DNA from: Lysobacteraceae bacterium
GTDB taxonomy: Bacteria; Pseudomonadota; Gammaproteobacteria; Xanthomonadales; Ahniellaceae
Assembly (NCBI GenBank): GCA_021299185.1
Contig: JAJTHZ010000029.1
Location: 1 to 47,442 of the forward strand
Reading direction: 5' to 3'
Length of the DNA: 47,442 bases
Shown: positions 10,441-24,833 of the stretch, piece after piece
Layout: the number at the start of each line of letters is the position of its first letter
Numbering within the stretch: position 1 is the first letter of the stretch
The notes under the pieces: model-generated
What the model saw: the letters and a program-made list of their open reading frames with translations, nothing else
The model's database searches: none
What the model was told of the DNA's origin: nothing
Made by a program: the position numbers and the translations under genes

Positions 10441-12474
10441 TCAGCGGGCGGTGACGGGACCCGCGGCAAGCAGCCGCGCAAGCTCCGGTTCGGGCAGCGG
10501 TCGCGCCAGCAGGAAGCCCTGCAGCAGGTCGGCGCCGCGCTCGCGGAAGAACGCCACCTGGCCTTCGCGCTCGATGCCTTCCGCCACCACGCGCAGGCCG
10601 AGGCTGTGGCCGAGTTGCACCAGGGCGGAGGCGATCGCCGCGTCGCGGGCCTGGCTTTCGACCCCCGCGGTGAAGCTCTGGTCGATCTTCAGGGTGTCGG
10701 CGGCGAGATGGCGCAGCTGGCTCATCGACGAGTAGCCGACGCCGAAGTCGTCCAGCGCCAGCGCCACGCCGAGCGCGCGGATGCGCTCGATGATGCGGGC
10801 CGCCTGCTCGAGGTCGCGCATCGCCGTGCCCTCGGTGATCTCCAGCTCCAGCAGTCGCGCCGGTGCGCCGCTGGCGGCCAGTTCGGCGGCCACGCCGTCG
10901 GCGAAGCCCGGGGCCTCGAAGGTCTGCGCGGCGATGTTGACCGCGATCCGCAGCGGGTTGCCGGCCGCCGCGCGTCGCGTGCAGCAGCGGCAGGCCTCGC
11001 CGAGCACGAAGCGATCGATCTTCGACAGCAGGTTGCCGCCCGCCGCGGCGGCGAGGAACTCGCCCGGCAGCAGCAGGCCGCGCCGCGGGTGGCGCCAGCG
11101 CACCAGGGCCTCGGCGGCGACGATCCGGCCTTCGCGGTCGACCATCGGCTGGTAGTGCACTTCGAGTTCGCCGGCGTCCATCGCGCGGCGCAGTTCCGCT
11201 TCCAGCAGCAGGTTCTCGCGCCCGGCGTTGCCGAGGTTGCGGCTGAACGGCGCCCAGCGGTTGCCACCGGCCGCGGCCGCACCGGACTGCGCGGCACTGG
11301 CGGCGGACACCAGCGCCTCCGCGGTATCGCCGTCGGCCGGGAACTGCGCGAGGCCGAGCGAACAGGTCACCGGCAGCAGCGAGCCGCCCGGCGCGGTGAG
11401 CGCGAGCCCGAGCTGGCCGAGCAGGGCATCGGCGCGCCGTCCGGCCTCGCCGGCATCGGCCACCGGCGCCAGCACCAGCACCAGGCGATCGTCGTCCAGC
11501 TGTCCCATCAGGGCGCCGGTGCCGAGCCATTCGCCGAGCCGCACCGCGAGGCGCGCCACCAGCCCGTCCACCGCGGCATCGTCGAGCGCCGCGCGCAGCG
11601 CGCGCACGCGGTCTGGGCGCGCCACCAGCACCGCGAGGCGCTCGCCGCGCACGTCGGCCTCGATCAGGCGTTCCACCAGGCGTTCGACGAACAGGTGCCG
11701 GTTGGGCAGCCCGGTGCGCGGGTCGAAGAAGGTCAGCCGTTCCACTTCGCCGGCCGCGCCTTCCGCGCGCCGCCGCTCGTCGTCGTGCAGCCAGACCACG
11801 AGGCCGGTGCCGATGGCGCCGACGGCCGCGAGGTCGACGAAATTGAGCCAGGGGCTGGCCGCCATGGACTCCATCGGCACGACCGGCGAGACGATCGCGG
11901 CGAAGTTGAGCAGCGAGACCAGGCTGAAGCCGAGGAAGGCCAGCGCCACGATCCGCTGGCCGACCGAGGCATTGCGCCACGGCTGCCCCGCGAGCAGTGC
12001 CACCGCGACCCCGAGGTAGGTCGCCGCGGCCACGAAGTAGCGCAGGCCCACGCGCATGAACACGCGCTCGCGCACCGCCGCGGGGTCGAAGGCATAGGCC
12101 AGGGTCGCGATGACCCCGAGTGCGACCGCGCCGGCGAGCACGGAGCGGGTCAGCCAGCTCGGTGGCGCCATGCCGCCGCGCAGGGCGAGCGTGCCGAGGA
12201 CCAGGGTCGCGACGTGCACGTAGACCGCGACCTGTGACAGCACCGAAGGGATGGTGCGCACGGCCGTGGCGTCGGCCCCGCGGCGGGCCAGCAGCAGCGC
12301 GGCGGCGGAGCCGACCAGGAACAGCGCCAGCGCGTAGAAGCTGGCCGACCAGAACTGCAGGTGCGGCCGTCGGTAGACGCGGTGGTAGTACGCGAAGAGC
12401 GTGCCGAGGCCGAGGCCCAGCAGGGCCTGCAGCGCGGACAACAGGGCGACGACGCTGGGTGGTTGCTCGATCAT
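10441..12474 (-). CDS. Membrane protein with degenerate GGDEF and intact EAL domain
   Basis: A 677-aa cyclic di-GMP signalling protein. The N-terminal ~230 residues hold about seven hydrophobic segments (ALLSALQALLGLGLGTLFAY, SFYALALFLVGSAAALLLA and others), a membrane sensor. The GGDEF domain begins at LTFFDPRTGLPNRHLFVERL but has DDDRLVLVL where GGDEF should be, so cyclase activity is unlikely. The EAL domain keeps VAAEALVRWRHP, NIAAQTFE, LELEITEGTAM, LALDDFGVGYSSMSQLRHL, TLKIDQSF, VVAEGIE and QGFLLARPLP, so phosphodiesterase activity is expected. The start at 12474 is supported by a TATGAT (minus strand, 12510-12505) about 30 bases upstream; the ATG at 12528 would lie upstream of that box. 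Confidence 0.88.
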   Translation of the reverse strand: MIEQPPSVVALLSALQALLGLGLGTLFAYYHRVYRRPHLQFWSASFYALALFLVGSAAALLLARRGADATAVRTIPSVLSQVAVYVHVATLVLGTLALRGGMAPPSWLTRSVLAGAVALGVIATLAYAFDPAAVRERVFMRVGLRYFVAAATYLGVAVALLAGQPWRNASVGQRIVALAFLGFSLVSLLNFAAIVSPVVPMESMAASPWLNFVDLAAVGAIGTGLVVWLHDDERRRAEGAAGEVERLTFFDPRTGLPNRHLFVERLVERLIEADVRGERLAVLVARPDRVRALRAALDDAAVDGLVARLAVRLGEWLGTGALMGQLDDDRLVLVLAPVADAGEAGRRADALLGQLGLALTAPGGSLLPVTCSLGLAQFPADGDTAEALVSAASAAQSGAAAAGGNRWAPFSRNLGNAGRENLLLEAELRRAMDAGELEVHYQPMVDREGRIVAAEALVRWRHPRRGLLLPGEFLAAAAGGNLLSKIDRFVLGEACRCCTRRAAAGNPLRIAVNIAAQTFEAPGFADGVAAELAASGAPARLLELEITEGTAMRDLEQAARIIERIRALGVALALDDFGVGYSSMSQLRHLAADTLKIDQSFTAGVESQARDAAIASALVQLGHSLGLRVVAEGIEREGQVAFFRERGADLLQGFLLARPLPEPELARLLAAGPVTAR

Positions 12475-12586
12475 GGCGGACGTGGCGGCGACGCCGCTGG
12501 AGCGATCATAACCGTTCGCCCGCGGCATTGCGGCGCGCGCGCGTTTTCGTGCCTAATGCCGGCCCGCTTCCCGCCCGGAGTCCCGC

Positions 12587-14806
<2,220 letters not shown>

Positions 14807-14809
14807 GGC

Positions 14810-15748
14810 ATGCACGCCGAGCGCCGCCCCGCCGCGGTCTTCCTCATGGGGCCGACCGCCTCGGGGAAGACCGCGCTGGCGGTCGATCTGGCGCGGCGGT
14901 TCCCGCTGTCGGTGGTCAGCGTCGATTCGGCGCTGGTCTACCGCGGGCTGGACGTGGGCAGCGCCAAGCCCGATGCCGCCACCCGCGCCGCCGTGCCGCA
15001 CGCGCTGGTCGACATCCGCGAGCCGGAAGACCCGTATTCGGCGGCCGACTTCCGTCGCGACGCGCTCGTCGCGATGGGGTCGGCGCGCGCCGACGGCAGG
15101 GTGCCGCTGCTGGTGGGCGGCACCGGGCTGTACTTCGCCGCGCTCGAGCGTGGCCTGTCCGCGCTGCCCGCCGCCGATCCGGTGCTGCGCGCGCGGCTCG
15201 AAGCCGAGGCCGGCGCGGTCGGCTGGGCCGCGATGCACGAGCGGCTGGCGCGGCTCGATCCGGCCGCCGCGGCGCGCATCCACCGCAACGACCCGCAACG
15301 CATCCAGCGGGCGCTGGAAGTGATCGAACTCACCGGCCGTCCGCTGTCGGCGCAGCAGCAGGGGCCCGGCAAGCGCCTGCCGTGGCGGGTGCTCAAGCTC
15401 GCCCTGCTGCCGGACCGCGCCGTGCTGCATGCGCGGATCGCGGCGCGCTTCTGCGCGATGGTCGACGCCGGCCTGCTGGCCGAGGTCGCGGCCCTGCGCC
15501 GGCGGCCCGGGCTTCGCGCCGACGCGCCGTCGATGCGCGCGGTCGGCTACCGGCAGGCCTGGGAACACCTCGACGGCGCGACCACCCGTGACGACTTCAT
15601 CCAGCGCGGCATCCACGCCACGCGCCAGTTGGCCAAGCGGCAGGTGACCTGGCTGCGCGGCGAGCACGATGCGTTCACGCTGGCGGCGGATGGTGGCGAC
15701 GCAGCGCATCGGATCGCCGGGTTCCTCGACCCGATCACGACGCCGTGA
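14810..15748 (+). CDS. miaA: tRNA dimethylallyltransferase
   Basis: Prenylates A37 of tRNAs that read codons beginning with U. The 312-aa protein has the P-loop MGPTASGKTALAVDLA (residues ~13-20), VVSVDSALVYRGLDVGSAKP (catalytic and substrate Asp), GRVPLLVGGTGLYFAALERG, HRNDPQRIQRALEVIELTG and MRAVGYRQAWEHLDG, with C-terminal ATRQLAKRQVTWLRG. All family motifs are present. It begins three bases after the S46 peptidase and heads the conserved miaA-hfq-hflX-hflK-hflC cluster. Confidence 0.97.
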   Translation: MHAERRPAAVFLMGPTASGKTALAVDLARRFPLSVVSVDSALVYRGLDVGSAKPDAATRAAVPHALVDIREPEDPYSAADFRRDALVAMGSARADGRVPLLVGGTGLYFAALERGLSALPAADPVLRARLEAEAGAVGWAAMHERLARLDPAAAARIHRNDPQRIQRALEVIELTGRPLSAQQQGPGKRLPWRVLKLALLPDRAVLHARIAARFCAMVDAGLLAEVAALRRRPGLRADAPSMRAVGYRQAWEHLDGATTRDDFIQRGIHATRQLAKRQVTWLRGEHDAFTLAADGGDAAHRIAGFLDPITTP

Positions 15749-15758
15749 CGCGCCGCGG

Positions 15759-15788
15759 TTGAACTTGGTCCCGGCGCCACCATACCTT
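15759..15788 (+). promoter_or_regulatory. Putative hfq promoter
   Basis: TTGAAC at 15759-15764 is followed after 17-18 bases by ATACCT/TACCTT. The same DNA also resembles a heat-shock sigma32 arrangement (TTGAAC, then CCACCATAC about 13 bases later); hfq is known to have sigma32 promoters in E. coli. Both readings are weak matches, and the 153-base miaA-hfq gap is the only spacious gap within the cluster upstream of hflX. Confidence 0.35.
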
Positions 15789-15790
15789 AG

Positions 15791-17493
<1,703 letters not shown>

Positions 17494-17662
17494 GCGCGCC
17501 GCCCGCGCGCGGTGCGCGGCGCTTCCGGGCTAGAATCGGATTCCCGGTGGCGCGCCGGCCGGCCTTGGCAGGCGGCAGCGGCGCCCCCATGGTGGCGGCA
17601 GTGCAGTAGACGAATCCTTGTTCGCGCATCCGGCAGAATCGGATGCGACATCGGAGCAGCGA

Positions 17663-18856
17663 ATGGCCTGGAACGAACCCGGCGGCAAACGGCGCGACCC
17701 CTGGCAGGGTGGCGGCGGTGGTGGCAGCGGCGGCGGCGGTGACGCCCCCGATCTCGACGCGATGCTCAAGCGCCTGCGCGACGGCTTCGGCCGGATGTTC
17801 GGCGGTGGCGGCTCCGGCGGGGCGGGCGTGTGGATCCTGATCGTCGGCGTGCTCGGCGCGTGGTTCCTGCTCGACTCCTGGCGCACGATCGACGAAACCC
17901 AGCGCGGCGTGGTCCTGCGCTTCGGCCAGTTCGACCGCATCATGCAGCCGGGCCTGCGCTTCAAGTGGCCGAGCCCGATCGAGCAGGTGCTGGTGGTCGA
18001 CGCCACCCGCGTCCGCTCGACCTCCGACCAGGTGCGCATCCTGACCCGCGACGAGAACATCATCAGCGTCGAGTTCAGCGTGCAGTACACGGTCGGCGAC
18101 CCGCGCGCCTTCCTGTTCGCGGTCCGCGACCCCGACGAGACGATCCGCGCCGCGGCCGAGAGCGCCGTGCGGCAGGTGATCGGCAACCGCACCATGGAGC
18201 AGTCGTTCGGCCAGTTGGCCGAGCTGTCGAGCGAGGCGCGGACGGTGCTGCAGACCCTGCTCGACGCGTACAGCCTCAAGGTGCTCGGCGGCGCCGAGGA
18301 CGCGGTGGCGACCTCGTTCTTCACGGTCGGCGAGTTCAATTTCCAGAACGTGCGTCCGCCGCAGGAAGTGCAGGACGCCTTCGACGACGCGATCTCCGCG
18401 CGCGAGGACAAGCAGCGCCTCGAGAACGAGGCCCGCGCCTACGCCAGCAAGATCGTGCCCGAGGCGCGCGGCCAGGCCGCGCGCGTGCGCGCCGAAGCCG
18501 AAGGTGCGCGCGACGCGCAGATCGCGGTAGCGGAAGGCGAGGCCGAGCGCTTCTCGCTGCTCGCCGCGCAGTACCGGCTGGCGCCGGAAGTCACCCGCAA
18601 GCGCCTGATGCTGGAAACGATGCAGGAGGTGCTCGCCGGGTCGCCCAAGGTGATCGTCGAGGGCGGCGGCGAGAACGTGCTCTACCTGCCGCTGGACCGG
18701 CTCGGGCAGGGCAATGGCGCGGCGCAACCGCTGCCGCAGGCCGGTGGCCCGGCGTCGCCGACGTCCGGTGCATCGCGGCCAGCCGCCGCCGCACCGGTTC
18801 TGGACACGATTCGCCCGCGCGACGCCAATCGCACGCCGCGCGAGGGGAGGAACTGA
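17663..18856 (+). CDS. hflK: FtsH protease modulator HflK
   Basis: An SPFH/prohibitin-family inner membrane protein that forms a cage with HflC around the AAA protease FtsH. The 397-aa product has a Gly-rich cytoplasmic N-terminus (GGGGGGSGGGG), one transmembrane helix (about 56-75, WILIVGVLGAWFLL), the SPFH domain beginning TIDETQRGVVLRFGQFDRIM and a long charged helix (AREDKQRLENEARAYASKIV). The start at 17663 follows GGAG. hflC begins two bases after its stop. A TAGAAT at 17531-17536 may be an internal -10. Confidence 0.96.
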   Translation: MAWNEPGGKRRDPWQGGGGGGSGGGGDAPDLDAMLKRLRDGFGRMFGGGGSGGAGVWILIVGVLGAWFLLDSWRTIDETQRGVVLRFGQFDRIMQPGLRFKWPSPIEQVLVVDATRVRSTSDQVRILTRDENIISVEFSVQYTVGDPRAFLFAVRDPDETIRAAAESAVRQVIGNRTMEQSFGQLAELSSEARTVLQTLLDAYSLKVLGGAEDAVATSFFTVGEFNFQNVRPPQEVQDAFDDAISAREDKQRLENEARAYASKIVPEARGQAARVRAEAEGARDAQIAVAEGEAERFSLLAAQYRLAPEVTRKRLMLETMQEVLAGSPKVIVEGGGENVLYLPLDRLGQGNGAAQPLPQAGGPASPTSGASRPAAAAPVLDTIRPRDANRTPREGRN

Positions 18857-18857
18857 C

Positions 18858-19721
18858 ATGAAGGCGTTCGCGATCTTCGCCGCCCTGCTGCTGGCCATCC
18901 TGGCCTCGAACTCGCTGTTCACCGTGCGCGAGAACGAATATGCCGTGCTGTTCCAGTTCGGCGCCATCAAGCGCGACGACTTCGAGCCCGGGCTGCACCT
19001 CAAGGCGCCGTTCGTGCAGAACGTGCGCAAGTTCGACAAGCGCCTGCTGACGGTCGACTCCGAGCCGGAGCGTTACCTCACGTCCGAGAGCAAGGACGTG
19101 CTGGTGGACTTCTACGCCAAGTGGCGGATCGACGACGTGGCGCGCTTCTATTCGTCCTTCCAGGGCGACGAGGCGCTGGCCACCCAGCGCCTGCTGCAGA
19201 TCGTGCGCGAGCCGCTGCGCCAAGCCTTCCAGCAGCGCAAGCTGCAGGAAGTGGTCTCCGGCCGCGGCGACCTGATTTCGCAGGTCGTCAAGCTGTCCGA
19301 CGAGGCGGCGCGCGCACTGGGCATCGAGGTGGTCGACGTGCGCATGATCCGCATCGACCTGCCCGAGGGCGGCGACGTGCTGTCCAGCGTGTTCAACCGC
19401 ATGCGCACCGAGCGCCAGCAGGTGGCCAACGACCTGCGCGCGCTCGGCCAGGAGGCCGCGGAGACCATCCGCTCGGATGCCGACCGCCAGAGCCGCGTGC
19501 TGCTCGCCGAAGCGCAGCGCGACGCGCAGAAGATCCGCGGCGAGGGCGATGCGCGCGCCGCCGAGATCTACGCCCGCGCCTACAGCAAGGACACGGAGTT
19601 CTACGCCTTCCATCGCAGCCTCGAGGCGTATCGCGAGTCGTTCCGCAGCAAGGACGGCGTGCTCGTGCTGGACAAGGATTCGGAGTTCTTCCGCTACTTC
19701 GGCGAAGGCGAGCGCCCTTGA
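18858..19721 (+). CDS. hflC: FtsH protease modulator HflC
   Basis: Partner of HflK in the HflKC complex that restrains FtsH. The 287-aa protein has an N-terminal transmembrane anchor (FAIFAALLLAILASNSLFTV), then TVRENEYAVLFQFGAIKRDD, the SPFH core VDVRMIRIDLPEGGDVLSSV and FNRMRTERQQVANDLRALGQ. The C-terminal motif KDTEFYAFHRSLEAYRESF is diagnostic for HflC. A strong GGGGAGG ribosome binding site lies within the end of hflK. Confidence 0.97.
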   Translation: MKAFAIFAALLLAILASNSLFTVRENEYAVLFQFGAIKRDDFEPGLHLKAPFVQNVRKFDKRLLTVDSEPERYLTSESKDVLVDFYAKWRIDDVARFYSSFQGDEALATQRLLQIVREPLRQAFQQRKLQEVVSGRGDLISQVVKLSDEAARALGIEVVDVRMIRIDLPEGGDVLSSVFNRMRTERQQVANDLRALGQEAAETIRSDADRQSRVLLAEAQRDAQKIRGEGDARAAEIYARAYSKDTEFYAFHRSLEAYRESFRSKDGVLVLDKDSEFFRYFGEGERP

Positions 19722-19790
19722 TCGCCCGGCCGCCGCGCCCGAAGGGCGCGGCGGCCACGCCGCTGCAAGTCACGCCGGCCAGGACGCGCC

Positions 19791-19976
19791 ATGCCGCAGG
19801 AAATCTGGGTCGCCCTGTGTCTCGTCGTGATCTTCGAGGGCCTGCTGCTGTTCGCCGCGCCGCAGGCGTGGCAACGCATGGCCCAGGAGCTCTCGCAAGC
19901 CGACCCGAAGCGGCTGCGGGCCGGCGGCGGCATCGCCATCATCATCGGCTTGCTGCTGCTGCAACTGGCGCTTTGA
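19791..19976 (+). CDS. yjeT: DUF2065 (YjeT-family) small membrane protein
   Basis: A 61-aa protein with two hydrophobic helices (WVALCLVVIFEGLLLFAAP and IAIIIGLLLLQLAL) separated by WQRMAQELSQADPKRLRAGG. This is the DUF2065/YjeT pattern, and the position directly after hflC is the conserved one. Its function is unknown; the context suggests a link to HflKC or FtsH (inference). Confidence 0.88.
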   Translation: MPQEIWVALCLVVIFEGLLLFAAPQAWQRMAQELSQADPKRLRAGGGIAIIIGLLLLQLAL

Positions 19977-21566
<1,590 letters not shown>

Positions 21567-21696
21567 TCGATCGCTCGACCGGCCGACGCGCGATCGCGGC
21601 GACGGTCGGTCTTCGCCTGGTGTCGTCGTCGCATCCCCTGCGGTCGCGCTGCGCGCAGCGCGACCACGACTGGCGTCCCCCATCGCGGCCTCGCCC

Positions 21697-21990
21697 GCAG
21701 GAGCGCGCTTGCGCGCGACCGCAACGTCTCGATCTTGCCGCAGGCGTCTTGCTTCGAGGTCTCCACTGTAGGAGCGCGCTTGCGCGCGACCGCTACGTCT
21801 CGATCTTGTCGCAGGCGTCTTGAGCGCTGGGTTTTGCTGTTGTCGCTTGCGGGAGCAGGACAATCCCGCACGCAAGGCGCCAGTGGCAAGGTCGGCAGGT
21901 GGCGGTCGCGCTGCACGCAGCGCTCCTACATCGGAGACCTCAAGACGCCGGCGGCAAGATCGAGACGTTGCGGTTGCGCGCAAGCGTGCA
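21697..21990. repeat. REP palindromes forming a large inverted repeat between purA and tRNA-Leu
   Basis: The 590-base purA-tRNA gap has no gene. It holds two direct REP units, AGGAGCGCGCTTGCGCGCGA at 21699 and again 71 bases later at 21770, and inverted units at 21904-21929 (GGTCGCGCTGCACGCAGCGC...) and about 21970-21990. The flanks are also inverted: the sequence after the first REP (CGTCTCGATCTTGCCGC) recurs as its reverse complement around 21950-21968. The whole block resembles a bacterial interspersed mosaic element. The rest of the gap (21567-21690, 21991-22112) shows nothing recognisable. Confidence 0.8.
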
Positions 21991-22112
21991 GCGCCATGCG
22001 ATGCAGCGCAGGGCATGGGCGCTTCGCAGGCCGCCGGCGCGCAACGCGGCGCGGGGCAGCGGCCGCCAGCCGCCCCCGGAGCATGCGCTGCGTCCGGCGA
22101 TGGCGCGCCCGG

Positions 22113-22142
22113 AAACGAAAAAGGCCCGCTTGCGCGGGCCTT
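22113..22142 (-). terminator. Intrinsic terminator of the tRNA-Leu gene
   Basis: On the minus strand AAGGCCCGC, loop GCAA, GCGGGCCTT, then TTTTCGTTTCC. It begins about 15 bases after the tRNA 3' end, so the tRNA is probably a single-gene transcript. Confidence 0.88.
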
Positions 22143-22156
22143 CGACGTGTCCTGAT

Positions 22157-22241
<85 letters not shown>

Positions 22242-22281
22242 AGGTGGTTTGGGGCGGCCGAGCCTCCCCGAAAGGCCGCGC

Positions 22282-22310
22282 AGGATAGCCCTGGCCCCGC
22301 GGGCTGTCAA
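22282..22310 (-). promoter_or_regulatory. Strong sigma70 promoter of tRNA-Leu
   Basis: On the minus strand a perfect TTGACA (22310-22305) and TATCCT (22287-22282) are separated by exactly 17 bases. A GC-rich discriminator (GCGCGGCC) follows, as at stringently controlled stable-RNA promoters. The start site would be near 22275, about 34 bases before the mature tRNA 5' end. Confidence 0.85.
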
Positions 22311-22373
22311 TCCGCACCGGCCGGGCGGATGGGCATGCACTACCATGGGGGCCTTGGATGCCCTGGATGCCTG

Positions 22374-24830
22374 ATGAGCAAGCGTAGCGGTCCCCCGAAG
22401 AAGACCGCGCGGCCGAAGAAGGCCGCGCCGTGGTTGCCGGACCTGCCGACCTCGCGCGAGCGGGCCCGCGGCGCCGGGGGGCATCCGCCGCCGCCGAAGC
22501 CGGCGTCGCGTCCGGTCGTGCGCCCGCAGCCGCGTCCGCAACCGGGCGAGATCGCGCCGACGCCGCGCCCGCAGCCGCGCCCGCAGGCCAAGCTGTCGAT
22601 CGACGATCCCTGGGCCTCGCGCGAGGCGCAGCGCTACGCGCAGCCGATCGCCAGCCGCGAGGCGATCCTCGCCTTTCTCGACGAGCGCACGGAACTGATG
22701 ACCGCCGAGCGCGTCGCGCAGGAACTCGGCCTCACCGAGCCCGATCGCCTCGACGCGCTGACCAAGCGCCTCGCCGCGATGGTGCGCGACGGCCAGTTGC
22801 TGGTGAACCGGCGCGGCGGCTACGGCGTCGCGCGCAAGCTCGACCTCATCCCCGGCGAGGTGATCGCCAACGCCGAGGGATACGGTTTCCTGCGCCCCGA
22901 CGCCGGCGGCGAGGACCTGTTCCTGTCGCCCGCGCAGATGCGCCAGGTGCTGCACGGCGACCGCGTGCTGGCCAGCGTGGTCGGTCTCGATCGCCGCGGC
23001 CGCCGCGAAGGGGCGATCGTCGAGGTGCTGGAGCGCCGCTCGCCGCGCCTGGTCGGCCGCTACCAGGACCAGGGTGGCTTCGGGCTGGTGGTGCCGGACG
23101 AGCGCCGCATCCACCAGGACGTGCTGATCCCGGCCGGTCGTGCCGGTGATGCGCGCGGTGGCCAGATCGTGGTCTGCGAGATCACCGAGCCGCCGACCCG
23201 CGATCGCCCGCCGGTCGGTCGCGTGATCAGCGTGCTCGGCGAGCGCCTGAGCGCGTCGATCGCGGTGCAGATGGCGATCGAAAGCCACGGCCTGCCGCAC
23301 GAATGGCCGGCCGGTGCGCTGGCCGACGCGGCGGCGGTCGAGCCCGTCGTCACCGCCGCCGAGCGCGAGGGCCGCGAGGACCTGCGCGAACTGCCGTTGG
23401 TCACCATCGACGGCGAGGACGCGCGCGACTTCGACGACGCGGTCTACGCCGAGCCGCGCGCGAGCGGCTACCGCCTGGTGGTGGCGATCGCCGACGTCTC
23501 GCACTACGTGCGTACCGGGACCGCGCTGGACGACGAGGCGCACAACCGCGCCACGTCGGTCTACTTCCCGGACTACGTGGTGCCGATGCTGCCGGAGACG
23601 CTCTCCAACGGCATCTGCTCGCTCAACCCGCACGTCGAACGCCTGTGCATGGTCTGCGACATGGTCGTCGACCACGAGGGTGAGGTGACGCGCTCGCGCT
23701 TCTACCCGGCGGTGATGCGCTCGCACGCGCGGCTGACCTACACCCAGGTGTGGAAGGCGATCGGCGAAGGCGACGCCGGCGCGCGCGCCGCGATCGGCGC
23801 GATGATGCCGCACCTGGAGAACCTCCACGGCCTCTACCAACTGCTCGCGCGCCAGCGCAGCAAGCGCGGCGCGATCGAGTTCGAGGGCCAGGAATTCCAG
23901 TTCAAGCTCGCGCCCACCGGCGAGGTGCTGGCGATGGGTGCATACGAGCGCAACGACGCCCACCGCCTGATCGAGGAGTGCATGATCGCGGCCAACGTCG
24001 AGGCGGCGCGCTTCCTCGAGAAGCGCAAGGTCCCCGCGCCGTTCCGCGTGCACGCGCCGCCGCCGCCGAACAAGTACGAGGACCTGCTGGGCTTCCTCAA
24101 GGAATTCCAGTTGCGCCTGCCGCCGCAGGGTGAGGTCACGCCCGGCGACTTCTCCGCGCTGCTGCGCAAGGTGCGCAAGCGCGCCGACGCGGCCCTGCTG
24201 GAGTCGGTGCTGCTGCGCGCGCAGAGCCTCGCCGTGTACCAACCGGCCAACGAAGGGCACTTCGGCCTCGCCCTGCAGGCCTACGCGCACTTCACCTCGC
24301 CGATCCGCCGCTACCCCGACCTGTTGGTGCACCGCGCGATCCGCCACGCGCTGGCCGGTGGGCGCGCCGGCGACTACACCTACGGCGCGTCCGAGATGGA
24401 GACCCTGTCCGCGCACTGTTCCAAGTGCGAGCGCCGCGCCGACGAGGCCGAGCGCGACGTCGACGAGCGCTACAAGTGCGCCTGGATGGAGAAGCACGTC
24501 GGCAGCGAGTTCGACGGCGTGGTCTCGGGCGTCACCTCGTTCGGCCTGTTCATCGAGCTGCGCGAGAGCCGCGTCACGGGCCTGGTGCACGTCACCCAGT
24601 TGCCAAACGACTACTACCACTTCGACGCGCGCCAGCAGTTGCTCACCGGCGAGCGCCGCGGCCTGCGCTTCCGGCTCGGCGATGCGGTGCGCGTGCTGGT
24701 GCTGCGCGCCAGCCTGGAGGACCGCAAGATCGATTTCCGGCTCGTCGAGCCACCGCGCGCGCCCAAGGCGCCCGCGCCGCAGCCGGCCGCACCCGGTCGC
24801 GCGGCGAAGCGGGCCAAGGGCAAGGGTTGA
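22374..24830 (+). CDS. rnr: Ribonuclease R
   Basis: A processive 3'-5' exoribonuclease that degrades structured RNA. The 818-aa protein (start MSKRSGPPKK) has a basic, Pro-rich N-terminus with RPQPRPQ repeats (about 40-75), a winged-helix segment (SREAILAFLDE...MTAERVAQELGL), cold-shock domains, the RNB catalytic domain with DGEDARDFDDAV near residue 345 (metal Asp residues) and HFTSPIRRYPDLLVHRAIRH, and an S1 domain near 710-790 (GVVSGVTSFGLFIELRESRV). A basic tail (GRAAKRAKGKG) ends it. An upstream ATG at 22329 is possible but less conserved in character. rlmB follows by three bases, the usual pairing. Confidence 0.96.
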   Translation: MSKRSGPPKKTARPKKAAPWLPDLPTSRERARGAGGHPPPPKPASRPVVRPQPRPQPGEIAPTPRPQPRPQAKLSIDDPWASREAQRYAQPIASREAILAFLDERTELMTAERVAQELGLTEPDRLDALTKRLAAMVRDGQLLVNRRGGYGVARKLDLIPGEVIANAEGYGFLRPDAGGEDLFLSPAQMRQVLHGDRVLASVVGLDRRGRREGAIVEVLERRSPRLVGRYQDQGGFGLVVPDERRIHQDVLIPAGRAGDARGGQIVVCEITEPPTRDRPPVGRVISVLGERLSASIAVQMAIESHGLPHEWPAGALADAAAVEPVVTAAEREGREDLRELPLVTIDGEDARDFDDAVYAEPRASGYRLVVAIADVSHYVRTGTALDDEAHNRATSVYFPDYVVPMLPETLSNGICSLNPHVERLCMVCDMVVDHEGEVTRSRFYPAVMRSHARLTYTQVWKAIGEGDAGARAAIGAMMPHLENLHGLYQLLARQRSKRGAIEFEGQEFQFKLAPTGEVLAMGAYERNDAHRLIEECMIAANVEAARFLEKRKVPAPFRVHAPPPPNKYEDLLGFLKEFQLRLPPQGEVTPGDFSALLRKVRKRADAALLESVLLRAQSLAVYQPANEGHFGLALQAYAHFTSPIRRYPDLLVHRAIRHALAGGRAGDYTYGASEMETLSAHCSKCERRADEAERDVDERYKCAWMEKHVGSEFDGVVSGVTSFGLFIELRESRVTGLVHVTQLPNDYYHFDARQQLLTGERRGLRFRLGDAVRVLVLRASLEDRKIDFRLVEPPRAPKAPAPQPAAPGRAAKRAKGKG

Positions 24831-24833
24831 TCG

